Part shown: in pieces, positions 35,761 to 44,911 of the stretch
Layout: every line of letters begins with the position of its first letter
Numbering within the stretch: the stretch's first letter is position 1
Assembly: GCA_945861275.1 (NCBI GenBank)
Contig: CAMATZ010000022.1
Location: 25,187 to 89,186 of the forward strand
Source of the DNA: Bordetella parapertussis
GTDB taxonomy: Bacteria > Pseudomonadota > Gammaproteobacteria > Burkholderiales > SG8-41
Length of the DNA stretch: 64,000 bases
Direction: 5' to 3'
Program-made: the position numbers and the translations under genes
The notes under the pieces: generated by a model
The model's database searches: none
What the model was told of the DNA's origin: nothing
What the model saw: the letters and a program-made list of their open reading frames with translations, nothing else

Positions 35761-36588
35761 TCATGGCCTGGCGTTGGGGAAGAACAACTGATCGGCTCCG
35801 ATTTTATAGCCGGTGATGGCCTGCTGTCCCTCGACAGATATCACCCAATCGACGAACATCTGCCCCATTTCGCGCTTCACGTGCGGGTGCTTTGCCGGAT
35901 TCACCAGCATCACGCCGTACTGGTTGAACAAGCGCTGGTCGCCTTCGACCACAATCGCAAGCTCGCCGCGATTCTTGAACGACAGCCAGGTGCCGCGATC
36001 GGTGAACGCATAGGCGTTCATCGCGGATGCGGTGTTGAGCGTTGGCCCCATGCCGGAACCGGTTTCGCGATACCACGTGCCTTTGCCGGATTGTGGATCG
36101 ACACCCGCCGCTTTCCACAAGCGCAATTCGGCAGCGTGCGTGCCGCTCTTGTCGCCACGCGAGGTGAACGGTGCTTTTGCAGCAGCGATTTTTTTGTACG
36201 CGTCGAGTATGTCCTTGCCGCCCGCGATCTTGGCAGCGTCGCTTTTCGGTCCGACCAATACAAAATCGTTGTACATCACTTCGAAGCGACGCACGCCGAA
36301 GCCATCGGCGACAAATTTTTCTTCGGCGTCTTTATCATGCACAAACACCACATCGGCATCGCCGCGCCGCGCCATATCCAGCGCCTGCCCAGTACCAAGA
36401 GCAACCACGCGCACCTGGATGCCGGTTTTTTTCTCGAACACCGGCAATAAATGTTTGAACAATCCTGATTGCTCGGTTGATGTGGTCGATGCAACGGTGA
36501 TGAATTTATCTTGCGCCAAGGCATTAGTAGCCATTAGCAAGAATAACGATAAGTATATGTTTTTAAAAAGGTTTTTTATTATGCTCAT
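35761..36588 (-). CDS. tupA: Tungstate ABC transporter substrate-binding protein
   Basis: A 275-residue periplasmic protein with a Sec leader (to about residue 26, NALAQ). The mature N terminus ITVASTTSTEQSGLFKHLLP carries the TTST-x-x-S-G-L motif of TupA, where threonines and serine hold the oxyanion; ALGTGQALDMARRGDADVVFVHD and SRGDKSGTHAAELRLW are further family marks. The ATG overlaps the tupC stop by 4 bp. TupA binds tungstate with very high affinity and selectivity over molybdate in characterised species. Placement beside a formate dehydrogenase supports supply of W or Mo for the enzyme. Confidence 0.9.
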   Translation of the reverse strand: MSIIKNLFKNIYLSLFLLMATNALAQDKFITVASTTSTEQSGLFKHLLPVFEKKTGIQVRVVALGTGQALDMARRGDADVVFVHDKDAEEKFVADGFGVRRFEVMYNDFVLVGPKSDAAKIAGGKDILDAYKKIAAAKAPFTSRGDKSGTHAAELRLWKAAGVDPQSGKGTWYRETGSGMGPTLNTASAMNAYAFTDRGTWLSFKNRGELAIVVEGDQRLFNQYGVMLVNPAKHPHVKREMGQMFVDWVISVEGQQAITGYKIGADQLFFPNARP

Positions 36589-37289
36589 GGCAACTCACCC
36601 CTTAAAAAAGTAGCGGCCTCCGGCGACTGCGGCTGTTTGAAAAACTCATCCACCGGCGCGCGCTCGACCAGCCGCCCTTCGCTCAGAAACAAAATTTCAT
36701 CTCCTAATCGGCGCGCTTGTCCAAGGCTGTGTGTGGTCATTATAATTTTCGTGCCGCTGGCGTGAATGGCGCTGATTATACTTTCGATATCACGCGTGGC
36801 GTTGGGATCAAGATTGGCCGTCGGCTCATCGAGAAACAAAACTTCCGGCCCCAGCGCCCATGCACGCGCCAGTGCAAGACGCTGTTGCTCGCCACCGGAC
36901 AACACCCGCGCAGGACGCCCGGCCATAGTCGCGAGGCCCACAGCTTCAAGCACGTCTTCCGCGCGCAGCCGGCATTCCACCGGTGCAATGCCTGCCAGTT
37001 TGAGCGCGTAAATTACATTCGCAATCGCCGAGCGGCGCAGCACCACTGGCCGTTGGAACACCATTGCCTGACCTCGTGCGCGTCGAACTATTCCATCCTG
37101 CCGCCATGTAACGCGCCCGGATGTGGGATCAAGCAGTCCGTGGCAAAGCCGCATCAAGACACTTTTTCCCGCGCCATTCGGACCGAGAATCACGGTGCGC
37201 GTGCCGGCTGCGATTTCGCAGGAGATCGACCTGATGATCTCGCGCCCTCCTGCGGCAAAACCCAGATTTTCCAACGTCAATGGCAGCAT
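36585..37289 (-). CDS. tupC: Tungstate ABC transporter ATP-binding protein
   Basis: A 234-residue ABC ATPase. Walker A is GPNGAGKSVLM, the signature LSGGEQQRLALARA, Walker B VLFLDEPTANLDP, and the switch histidine is in MTTHSLGQARRLG. No extra regulatory (MOP) domain follows, consistent with TupC and unlike ModC. It is translationally coupled to tupA and starts 6 bp after tupB ends. Confidence 0.92.
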   Translation of the reverse strand: MLPLTLENLGFAAGGREIIRSISCEIAAGTRTVILGPNGAGKSVLMRLCHGLLDPTSGRVTWRQDGIVRRARGQAMVFQRPVVLRRSAIANVIYALKLAGIAPVECRLRAEDVLEAVGLATMAGRPARVLSGGEQQRLALARAWALGPEVLFLDEPTANLDPNATRDIESIISAIHASGTKIIMTTHSLGQARRLGDEILFLSEGRLVERAPVDEFFKQPQSPEAATFLRGELP

Positions 37290-37295
37290 CGTATA

Positions 37296-38000
37296 TCAGC
37301 CGTAGTAACGCTGCGCGGTCAGTTTGACCCAATGCGCGAATAGATTCACGCCGATGATGAGCGCCACCAGCACCATGCCCAATCCCAGCGCCAGCGGCAA
37401 ATCGCCTTTGCTGGTTTCCAGCGCAATCGCTGTGGTCATCACACGGGTGACGCCATCGATATTGCCGCCGACAATCATTACCGCGCCGACTTCCGCTGCA
37501 GCGCGCCCGAACCCCGCCAGCACGACGGTCATCAACGCAAAGCGCGTATCCCACAGTAACGTTCGCGCGGCAGTAAAGGTATTCGTGCCAAGCGAACGCA
37601 ATTGCTCTTCGTATTCGCGCCACGCATCCTCAATCACTTGCCGCGACAGCGCAGCGACTATTGGCGTAATCAGCACCGCCTGCGCGATAATCATCGCGGT
37701 GGGCGTGAACAGCAGGCCGAATTGTCCGAGAGGCCCGGCGCGTGACAGCATCAGATAAATCAACAGCCCCACTACCACCGGTGGCAATCCCATCAACGCA
37801 TTGAGTACGGCGACTACCGCCTGCCTTCCGGGAAAACGCGTAATCGCGAGCAATGCGCCGAGCGGCAAGCCAATCACCGCCGCAATGAGTACGGCGACGA
37901 AACTTACGCGCACGCTCAACAGTACGATCTGTGCGAGTTGCGCATCCATGGCGACGATGAGCCGCAGTGCCTCAGTCAGCGCGGCAGATAAATCACTCAC
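37296..38000 (-). CDS. tupB: Tungstate ABC transporter permease
   Basis: A 234-residue inner-membrane permease with five or six hydrophobic segments, opening with an amphipathic stretch and then LSVRVSFVAVLIAAVIGLPLGA. The EAA-type loop for ATPase docking is AGFGRAAAEVGAVMIVGGNIDG (about residues 165-185), typical of TupB. It is the first gene of the tup triplet, 27 bp after the dsrE-like gene, so the transporter is likely in the same transcript as the formate dehydrogenase. Confidence 0.92.
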   Translation of the reverse strand: MSDLSAALTEALRLIVAMDAQLAQIVLLSVRVSFVAVLIAAVIGLPLGALLAITRFPGRQAVVAVLNALMGLPPVVVGLLIYLMLSRAGPLGQFGLLFTPTAMIIAQAVLITPIVAALSRQVIEDAWREYEEQLRSLGTNTFTAARTLLWDTRFALMTVVLAGFGRAAAEVGAVMIVGGNIDGVTRVMTTAIALETSKGDLPLALGLGMVLVALIIGVNLFAHWVKLTAQRYYG

Positions 38001-38027
38001 AGGAAGCTCACAGAAAATACAATAAAA

Positions 38028-38405
38028 TCAATAAGTTATTGCAACCCATGCATCGTCCATGCAGCGCGCCATATAGACCACTGCGCCCGCGACGCCGGTG
38101 ACTTCAGGAATGAAATTTTCTTTCGTGACAGCGTATTCTTCCATCGCATGGCTGCACGCATAAAACTTTGCGCCATGTTCGGCCGCCCGCTGCATGAACG
38201 CATACACGGTTTCTCTTTTGAGTGGCCCGGTATATAACGACGCCGCGACGCCCTTGGCGAGCAGCTGGACCGAACGGCTGGTGAAATAGATTTCGACTTC
38301 GGCATCCATGGCGGCGGCGGCGGCCGCGTGAAAAAACGGCGTTGCGCAGAGATGCGGCTGTGCGGGATCCGCCGCCCACAACAAAATGGCTAAATGCGTT
38401 TTCAT
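38028..38405 (-). CDS. DsrE/F-family sulfur-carrier-like protein
   Basis: A 125-residue single-domain protein of the DsrE/DsrF fold. Three cysteines are present: C20, C84 in FYACSHAMEEY and C115 in YMARCMDD. C84 sits where DsrE-type proteins carry a persulfide. DsrE relatives move sulfur between enzymes. The start overlaps the GcvH-like stop by 4 bp, so it is coupled to that gene. It lies between fdhE and tupB. No dsrAB, dsrF or dsrH is present, so dissimilatory sulfur oxidation is not indicated. A role in sulfur transfer to the Mo/W cofactor is my inference. Confidence 0.82.
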   Translation of the reverse strand: MKTHLAILLWAADPAQPHLCATPFFHAAAAAAMDAEVEIYFTSRSVQLLAKGVAASLYTGPLKRETVYAFMQRAAEHGAKFYACSHAMEEYAVTKENFIPEVTGVAGAVVYMARCMDDAWVAITY

Positions 38406-38848
38406 GCTATAGGCGGGCCTGCAAAATTTTCCAGCATCATCTCTTGTTCGAAGGCAGGCGCCACAGCCGCACCCGACAACAGGCCATCCCCAGTTTCAGG
38501 CTCCACTCTGGAGGAAAGCCGCACCAGCCAACCTGCGCCATAAGGATCTTCGCTGATCAGCGCAGGCCTGGCGACTGCCGCCAAATTCACTTCGACCAGG
38601 GTTCCCGCCACCGGGGTACGCACGGATACAACAGTTTTCGACAACTCCAGCAGACCGACAGCGCGCCCCGCTTCAAGCCGGGTTCCCGCCGCCTTGGGTG
38701 TAAACGCAAAAAATTCTATCGCCAGCGCCACGCCATACGAAGTCGCGCCCAGGGTCATCACGCCCTTTGCCCCGCCTTGCACCCACACATTGTAATCGGC
38801 ATGGTAGTGGCGGTCTTCGGGGAATTCACAGCCGCGCACTACGATCAA
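38402..38848 (-). CDS. GcvH-like lipoyl-domain protein
   Basis: About 148 residues from a TTG at 38848, one base after the fdhE stop. An ATG at 38908 would overlap fdhE by 59 bp and add 20 residues not typical of H proteins. From the TTG the protein reads IVVRGCEFPEDRHYHADYNVWVQ, as in glycine cleavage H proteins. The lipoyl lysine is kept: K71 in LLELSKTVVSVRTPVAG. No gcvP, gcvT or lipoate ligase is nearby. H-like proteins with lipoate also serve as carriers in sulfur oxidation (LbpA of sHdr systems). Here it is coupled to a DsrE-like gene inside a formate dehydrogenase array. Confidence 0.8.
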   Translation of the reverse strand: MIVVRGCEFPEDRHYHADYNVWVQGGAKGVMTLGATSYGVALAIEFFAFTPKAAGTRLEAGRAVGLLELSKTVVSVRTPVAGTLVEVNLAAVARPALISEDPYGAGWLVRLSSRVEPETGDGLLSGAAVAPAFEQEMMLENFAGPPIA

Positions 38849-38849
38849 T

Positions 38850-39776
38850 TCAGCCCTGCCCCGGCACAAAGAAAAAGTTGGGACTTGCGCGCTGGTAGCC
38901 CGACTCATCCATCAGTATATCCAGCGACAGGGTTGCAAGATCATCAGCTACAGGATCGGCCTGCGGATCTTTTTCCTGATTAAACGATTTGATATAACCC
39001 TTGCATTCCTCGCAGGCTTCACCCCGCACCGCATCGTTGCCGCTTTCAATATGATAGTAAGCCAGTTTTTCCTGCACTTCGCACTGACTGCAAAAGCCGC
39101 GACTGATATGCCAGTCGGTCGCACATAACACGCAATGCAGATAGCGGGTACCCGGTACCGGCACGTCTATGCGCAACATGCTGGCGATCGGCGGCGAGCC
39201 GCACACCGGGCACAGGCCCGGCACATCAAGTTTTCTGATTTCGCCTTCACCCAATGCGCTTGCGCGCTTCACCCAATGCACCTGCAGGGCCGCGCCCAGA
39301 AACGGCACGATGGCAGCGTCCAATGCCGGGTAATCCAGACGCAACAGGCGGCTCGCCTGTGAGTCGAGCGTGGCGGCATCCATCTTTTCAAGCCCGGCAA
39401 GTACGATTTGCACTGCAGCGGGAACATCGGCGCGCAGGTGTTGCGTGATACTTTTTAACGCCTCACGCCATGCTGCATCCAGGGGTGTATCGATACCCAA
39501 CGGCGGCAAGCCGTGTGTGCGGCAGCGCTCAAGATGCTGGTGCTCTGGCGCTGCTGGCAAGGGGTGGTTATCCAATGCCTTCTGCTGCGCCTTCGCAAGT
39601 TGCGTCATCAAACGCAAAAACGCAGTCTCGCCTTTGCCTTGCGCGGCCAAAGCCTCGAAGCGCGCAGCGCGATCAGAGAAAACACTCGCCGCGTCTGGCA
39701 AACGAAAAGCCGGCGGCTCTTTCAAGCCACCGGCTATTTCGCCCTGAGGAACTATGCGTATGGGCGCTCGCGACAT
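38850..39776 (-). CDS. fdhE: Formate dehydrogenase accessory protein FdhE
   Basis: About 308 residues from the ATG at 39776. The C-terminal half has four CxxC pairs (CPVCGSP, CVLCATD, CSQC, CEEC) that bind a metal, as in E. coli FdhE, where they hold rubredoxin-like iron. FdhE is needed for assembly of membrane-bound formate dehydrogenase and interacts with the catalytic subunit after export-readiness checks. The frame extends upstream to 39863, but those residues do not resemble FdhE. It follows the gamma-subunit gene by 16 bp. Confidence 0.92.
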   Translation of the reverse strand: MSRAPIRIVPQGEIAGGLKEPPAFRLPDAASVFSDRAARFEALAAQGKGETAFLRLMTQLAKAQQKALDNHPLPAAPEHQHLERCRTHGLPPLGIDTPLDAAWREALKSITQHLRADVPAAVQIVLAGLEKMDAATLDSQASRLLRLDYPALDAAIVPFLGAALQVHWVKRASALGEGEIRKLDVPGLCPVCGSPPIASMLRIDVPVPGTRYLHCVLCATDWHISRGFCSQCEVQEKLAYYHIESGNDAVRGEACEECKGYIKSFNQEKDPQADPVADDLATLSLDILMDESGYQRASPNFFFVPGQG

Positions 39777-39792
39777 TAATTCTCGTCGCCGC

Positions 39793-40416
39793 TCACTTGC
39801 CGCTGACCTCGCGATACCAGGCGGGATGATGGTGCTTGGCCCACGCCGCGCTGACATTGCCACGGATCATCGCGCGCAACGAACCCTTGACCCAGATTGC
39901 CGCGTAGATATGAACGATGATGCCAATGATCAGCACTACGGCCGACAGCGCATGCAGCACTACCGCGATACGGTTGATGTCGATCGGGAACGCGCCGGCG
40001 AAATACGGCCGCCACATCACCAGGCCCGACAAGATCAACAGCCACATGCAGATGACCATCAGCCAGAACATGTATTTCTGACCCGCATTGTATTTGCCGA
40101 CCTCCGGCAAATCTTTTTCGCGGTTCATCATCACGTCCTTGGCCTGTTTCATCCAGGCCCGATCCGCATCGGTCATGCGATTCAGTTTCCAGAAGCGCAC
40201 CATGGTGATACAGAAAAACACGAACATCACCACGCCGATGAAGGGGTGCAGTATGCGCGCCCACGGTCCGCCGCCAAACAGGTTGGAAAAGAAAAACAGC
40301 GACGGGTGAAACAGTGCCAGCCCCGACAGCGCAGCGAGGATAAAGCAGATCGCCACTATCCAGTGGTTGCCCCGCTCTTTCGGGGTGTAGCGTTCTACAA
40401 ACTTGGAATCGCTCAT
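39793..40416 (-). CDS. fdhC: Formate dehydrogenase gamma subunit (cytochrome b556)
   Basis: About 207 residues from the ATG at 40416 ([19 protein letters not shown]), which has a GGAGGA ribosome site and overlaps the beta-subunit stop by 4 bp. Four membrane helices are visible, with histidines in [21 protein letters not shown] and [11 protein letters not shown] fitting two b-type hemes. It passes electrons from the beta subunit to quinone in the inner membrane. Size and topology match FdnI/FdoI. Confidence 0.92.
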   Translation of the reverse strand: MSDSKFVERYTPKERGNHWIVAICFILAALSGLALFHPSLFFFSNLFGGGPWARILHPFIGVVMFVFFCITMVRFWKLNRMTDADRAWMKQAKDVMMNREKDLPEVGKYNAGQKYMFWLMVICMWLLILSGLVMWRPYFAGAFPIDINRIAVVLHALSAVVLIIGIIVHIYAAIWVKGSLRAMIRGNVSAAWAKHHHPAWYREVSGK

Positions 40417-41288
40417 GCTTCCTCCTTCGCATTGTCTTCTTCCACTTCTTTCGGACCGACCATGACGTAATGCAGGAATCCTGCAAACGCCGCCATCCCT
40501 ATCAGAGCGGTGGCGATGGGCTTGGTGGCGCCCTTCCACAGTGCGACCATGGTGCTTACCGACGGGTTTTTGGGCAGCCCCACCAGTTCCGGACGGTCAG
40601 CGTGTTTGAGCACATACATCACATGCGTGCCGCCCACGCCTTTCGGGTCATACACACCCGCATCCTTGTGACCGCGTTCGCGCAGCTCACCGGCGCGCTT
40701 TTCGGCGTAGATGCTCATGTCCTCTTTGCTGCCAAAGCTGATGGCGCCGGTGGGACAGGTTTTCACGCACGCCGGCGCTTGCCCCACGGCAACACGATCC
40801 GAGCACAGCGAGCATTTGTAGGCCTTGTTATCCACCTTGGAAATGCGCGGCACATTGAATGGGCAACCGGTGATGCAGTAGCCGCAGCCGATGCAGTTTT
40901 CGGAAATAAAATCGACAATACCGTTGGCGTATTTGACGATGGCGCCCGGCGACGGGCACGCTTGCAGGCAACCGGGTTCCGCGCAATGCATGCAGCCATC
41001 TTTGCGGATCAGCCATTCCAGTTTGTCCTTTTCGACCTCCACCTCGAAAAAGCGCATCAGCGTCCACGAACTTGGCGTGAGGTCGGACGGGTTGTCGTAA
41101 ACGCCGACGTTAGTGCCGACGTCATCTCGCAGATCGTTCCAGTTCATGCACGCGACCTGACAAGCCTTGCAACCGATGCATTTTGATTCGTCGATCAGTT
41201 TGGCGACTTCGGTGGTGTGGCGTATGCTCGGCGAGGGCGTGGTGGTTGCCGAACGCAACGCGATATCCAGTGATTGTAATGATGGCAT
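40413..41288 (-). CDS. fdhB: Formate dehydrogenase beta subunit (4Fe-4S)
   Basis: A 291-residue electron-transfer subunit. Four ferredoxin-type cysteine sets are visible: [35 protein letters not shown] and CSLC...CVKTC, giving four 4Fe-4S clusters. A C-terminal membrane anchor ([20 protein letters not shown]) is as in FdnH/FdoH. It lies between the alpha and gamma genes, 12 bp after alpha. It carries electrons from the periplasmic alpha subunit to the cytochrome. Confidence 0.94.
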   Translation of the reverse strand: MPSLQSLDIALRSATTTPSPSIRHTTEVAKLIDESKCIGCKACQVACMNWNDLRDDVGTNVGVYDNPSDLTPSSWTLMRFFEVEVEKDKLEWLIRKDGCMHCAEPGCLQACPSPGAIVKYANGIVDFISENCIGCGYCITGCPFNVPRISKVDNKAYKCSLCSDRVAVGQAPACVKTCPTGAISFGSKEDMSIYAEKRAGELRERGHKDAGVYDPKGVGGTHVMYVLKHADRPELVGLPKNPSVSTMVALWKGATKPIATALIGMAAFAGFLHYVMVGPKEVEEDNAKEEA

Positions 41289-41300
41289 GGTGGCTTCCCC

Positions 41301-44300
41301 TTAGGCTTTTTCGATGTTGACGAGGAACGCCTTGAATTCCGGTGTCTGGGAATTCGCGTCGCCGACATAAGGTGTTAACGCATTGGCCAGATAGCCGTTC
41401 TGCGTCACGCCTTTGAATCCCCAGTGGATGGGGATACCCACCATATGCACCTTCTTGCCGTCCACATCCCAGGCCTTGATGCGCTTGGTAACCACCACCG
41501 CCGCCTTCACTTCGCCACGGTTGGATTTCACCTTTACCAACTCACCGTTCTTGAAGCCTTTTTCCTTCGCCAGATCCTCGCCGATTTCCACAAACGGCGA
41601 AGGCTGCGTGATCGCATTAGAGCGCGCATGCTTGGTCCAGAAATGCAGGTGCTCGGTCAGACGGTAGGTGGTCGCCGCATACGGGAAATCCGCAGCCTTG
41701 CCAAACGCCTCCATATCGCCCTTGTAAACCCGCGCCGCCGGATTGCTGATGGCTTTGGGATTGGTATTCATCAAGTTAGTGGCGACCGGTGTCTCAAACG
41801 GCTCGTAATGCTCGGGGAACGGGCCTTCCGCCATGCCGATGGCGTGCAAGCGCGCGACACCTTCCGGATTCATGATGAACGGGCCGACGTTCTCTTCGGG
41901 TGCCGCATTCGGGCGCATGTCAGGCACATCCACGCCGGCCCAGGCCTTGCCATTCCAGGACAGGTACTTGCGTGACGGATCCCAATGTTTGCCGGCCGGA
42001 TCAGCCGAAGCGCGGTTATACAAAATGCGCCGGTTGGCCGGCCACGAGTAACCCCAGCCCGGGAATACACCGAGACCGCTGGGATCGGAATTGTCGCGCC
42101 GCGCCGTCATATTTCCCGCCGGTGACCAGGTGCCGCAGTAGAGCCAGTTGCCGCAGGCGGTACTGCCGTCGTCGCGCAGCTGCGCGAACACGGTCAACTG
42201 CCCCGCCGGCACCACTACTTTCTGCGGCTCTTTGGGATTTTTCGGATCAATCGGCGACATCAAATCCACCAGCGCGCGCCCCGAAAACTCACGCATGATT
42301 TCGCCCGGGCTGGGCACTTCGGCATTTTGATAGGGCCAGGTGAGCTTCAACATCGGATCAGGAACCTTGCCGCCATCCTTGCGATACATCTCGCGAATTT
42401 TCACGAAGATGCGTGCCATAATTTCCGAATCCGGCTTGCCTTCGCCCGGCGCGTCAGCGGCTTTTTCCTTCCATTGAATCACGCGGCTGGAGTTGGTGAA
42501 AGAACCGGTTTCCTCGGCAAACGTGGTGGTCGGCAAACGGAATACCTCGGTCTGAATCTGCTTTGGATCAACATCGTTCAGCGGCCCGAAATTCTTCCAG
42601 AACTCGGAGGTTTCGGTTTCCAGCGGATCGGCTATTACCAGGTATTTCAGTTTGGCCATCGCCGCCGAAATTTTTTTCTTGTTCGGCAGCGCCGCCAGCG
42701 GATTGAAACCCTGACAGACGAAGCCGCTCATCTTGCCCTGATGCATCAACTCGAACATGTGCAGCACGTCGTAGGCGGCGTCTTTCTTGGGCAAATAATC
42801 AAAGGCAAAATCATTGTCCTTGTTGGCCGCGTCACCCCACCATGCTTTCTGCTGGCTGGTATGCCATTTCGGGAAATTCTGCGTGAACGCCATCTGATTC
42901 GGGCGCAGCGGCTTGCCGGTGAGCCGTTTGAGATACTCCTCGCGCGAGGTGTCGCGATCCAGCGGCGCACCCAGGTACCCCGGCAGCGTTTCCGAATACA
43001 AACACATATCCGTAATACCCTGCACGTTGGCATGACCGCGCAACGCATTCACCCCGCCGCCGGGCCGGCCCATATTGCCCAACAGCAACTGAATCATCGC
43101 CATGGTGCGAATGTTCTGCGAGCCCACCGAGTGCTGTGTCCAGCCCAGGGCATACAGTATCGTCATCACCTTGGTGGGCGCCGACGTCTCGCCCATCTGC
43201 GCGGCAATTTTCAGGAACGCATCCTTCGGCGTACCGGTGATCTTGCTCACCAGCTCCGGCGTGTAGCGCGAATAATGCTTTTTCATCTGCTGGAACACGC
43301 AACGCGGATCCTCCATCTTGTCGTCAACCACGACAAAGCCGTCCTTACCGAGTTCATAACCCCAGGTCGCTTTGTCATAGACGCGCTTTTCGGCGTTGTA
43401 GCCGCTGAAAAAGCCGTTGTCGAAGTTGTAACCTTCCTTGGTCATGAAGGTAGCGTCGGTGTACGCCTTGACATATTCCGTGTGTATCTTGTTATTCGAC
43501 AATAGATAATTGATCACACCGCCGAGGAACGCGATGTCGGTGCCGACGCGCACCGGCGCGTAGGTATCGGCCACCGCCGCCGAACGCGTAAAGCGCGGAT
43601 CGACGACAATCAGCTTCGCCTTGCGATGCTGCATCGCCTCAGTCACCCACTTGAATCCACAGGGGTGGGCTTCCGCTGCATTGCCACCCATAATCAAAAC
43701 CAGGTCGGTGTTCTTGATATCGACCCAGCTATTGGTCATCGCACCTCTACCGAACGTTGGCCCCAGACTGGTGACCGTCGGCGCGTGTCATATTCGAGCC
43801 TGCGTGTCGAGGGCGACGACGCCCATCCCGCGCATCGTCTTGACACTGATATAGCCGGATTCATTGGAAGCTGCGCTGGACGCCAGAAACCCCAGCGTGG
43901 GCCAGCGGTTAACCGTGGTGCCCGCAGCATTTTTTTCGATGAAGTTCTTGTCGCGGTCGTCTTTCATGTGCTTGGCAATGCGCGTGATCGCCTCGTCCCA
44001 CGAAATGCGCTTCCATTCGTCAGAGCCGGGCACGCGAACTTGCGGGTATTTCACCCGGTTGGGGCTGTGGATCATGTCGAGCACGCCGGCGCCCTTGGGG
44101 CACAGCGTGCCGCGATTCACCGGATGATCGGGATCGCCCTCGACGTGCATGATCACGGGCTTGATGTTCTTCGACTTGTCGCCCAGGGTGTACATGATCA
44201 TGCCGCAGCTCACCGAGCAATACGGGCAGATGCTGCGATGTTCCGTGGTACGCGAGAGTTTGAAGCTGCGCACATCGGCAACCGCGCTGGGCGCGTAGCC

Positions 44301-44378
44301 CATCAGCGCAAGGCTGGACGTCGCCATGCCGCCGGCGGATATTCTGAAAAACTGTCGTCGGGAAACTTTCATGTCCAT
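41301..44378 (-). CDS. fdhA: Formate dehydrogenase-N/O type alpha subunit, selenoprotein (in-frame TGA = Sec197)
   Basis: About 1,025 residues from the ATG at 44378, which has a GGAGGGG ribosome site. The protein opens MDMKVSRRQFFRISAGG, a Tat leader, then has a 4Fe-4S site CPYCSVSCG...LCPKG and the molybdopterin domains. The frame is interrupted by a TGA at 43788-43790 and resumes with HAPTV...PTFGRGAMTN, the exact block that follows selenocysteine in E. coli FdnG (U196); here it is residue 197. Start, length (E. coli 1,015) and flanking residues all fit, so the TGA is read as Sec. It oxidises formate in the periplasm at a W/Mo-bis-pterin site. Confidence 0.94.
43759..43790 (-). promoter_or_regulatory. 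Selenocysteine TGA and SECIS-like hairpin
   Basis: On the mRNA, 11 bases follow the UGA, then GGUCACC-AGUCU-GGGGCC can fold as an 18-base hairpin (43759-43776) with a GUCU-bearing loop and an imperfect stem. In E. coli fdhF the SelB-binding upper hairpin also begins 11 bases after the UGA and has a GGUCU loop. The match is by eye; the stem has a mismatch. Confidence 0.75.
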
Positions 44379-44911
44379 GTGCCGCCCCTCCTGGTAAAAC
44401 TGCGATTCAATACCGTGAGAGGCGCAACTGCTGGCCCCCCTCAAGGCCTGCGTGCTGCTGAAACATGGTCCACCTGCGCACTGAATTTTCTGAATAAATT
44501 GATCGCTGGCGATGCGCCCTGTCGCGTTGCTGCTCTGCTTACGCATCGCCCACAGAATGGACAGGCATACGCTAACATATTCACCAGTCTTTTCAACTGG
44601 AATTTGCTGCTGCACTGCACGAACTACCTGTTGCCGTCTGGTTGCTTACGATTGGCTGTTTGCTGCGATACGAATGGGACTGTACTATTGACTGCGATAT
44701 CGCCGTGGCTGCATCAGCGAAACGCGATGTGCTGGCGCGCGGGGGGCATTTCTACGAAAAAATAACTATTTAAAACAAATACTTGTAAGCGTCTCTTTGA
44801 TCCAGAACGCAGCAATTCCGTAGCGGTCATGCAAGTCGCGGAAGGCTGTGGGATAGAATTCCTGCCTGCCCATTCAACTGCTCAATCCTTAATAGATTGT
44901 TACACACCCCC
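44379..44911. other. 533-bp divergent region between fdhA and moeA
   Basis: No credible gene, tRNA or repeat is seen; long openings on either strand lack family features. It should hold the promoters for the formate dehydrogenase array and moeA. TTGACT at about 44694 on the plus strand is the only clear -35-like hexamer, without a convincing -10. I could not recognise a Moco riboswitch, an FNR box or a sigma54 site. Confidence 0.5.

Noticed and set aside
38849..38908. ATG start of the GcvH-like gene at 38908
   Set aside because: It would overlap fdhE by 59 bp and add residues unlike H proteins; the TTG at 38848 directly follows the fdhE stop. Not fully excluded.
42327..43505. 392-residue plus-strand frame over the formate dehydrogenase alpha gene
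   Set aside because: Antisense to a well-supported catalytic subunit and lacking any conserved block.
43737..44378. Separate N-terminal pseudogene fragment and C-terminal gene of formate dehydrogenase alpha
   Set aside because: The TGA lies at the known Sec position, the frame does not shift and the flanking residues match FdnG, so a selenocysteine codon explains it better than a nonsense mutation.
44379..44911. tRNA-Sec gene or Moco riboswitch in the fdhA-moeA gap
   Set aside because: I could not find a T-loop-like GGTTCGA stretch or the paired elements of the Moco motif by eye; absence is tentative.
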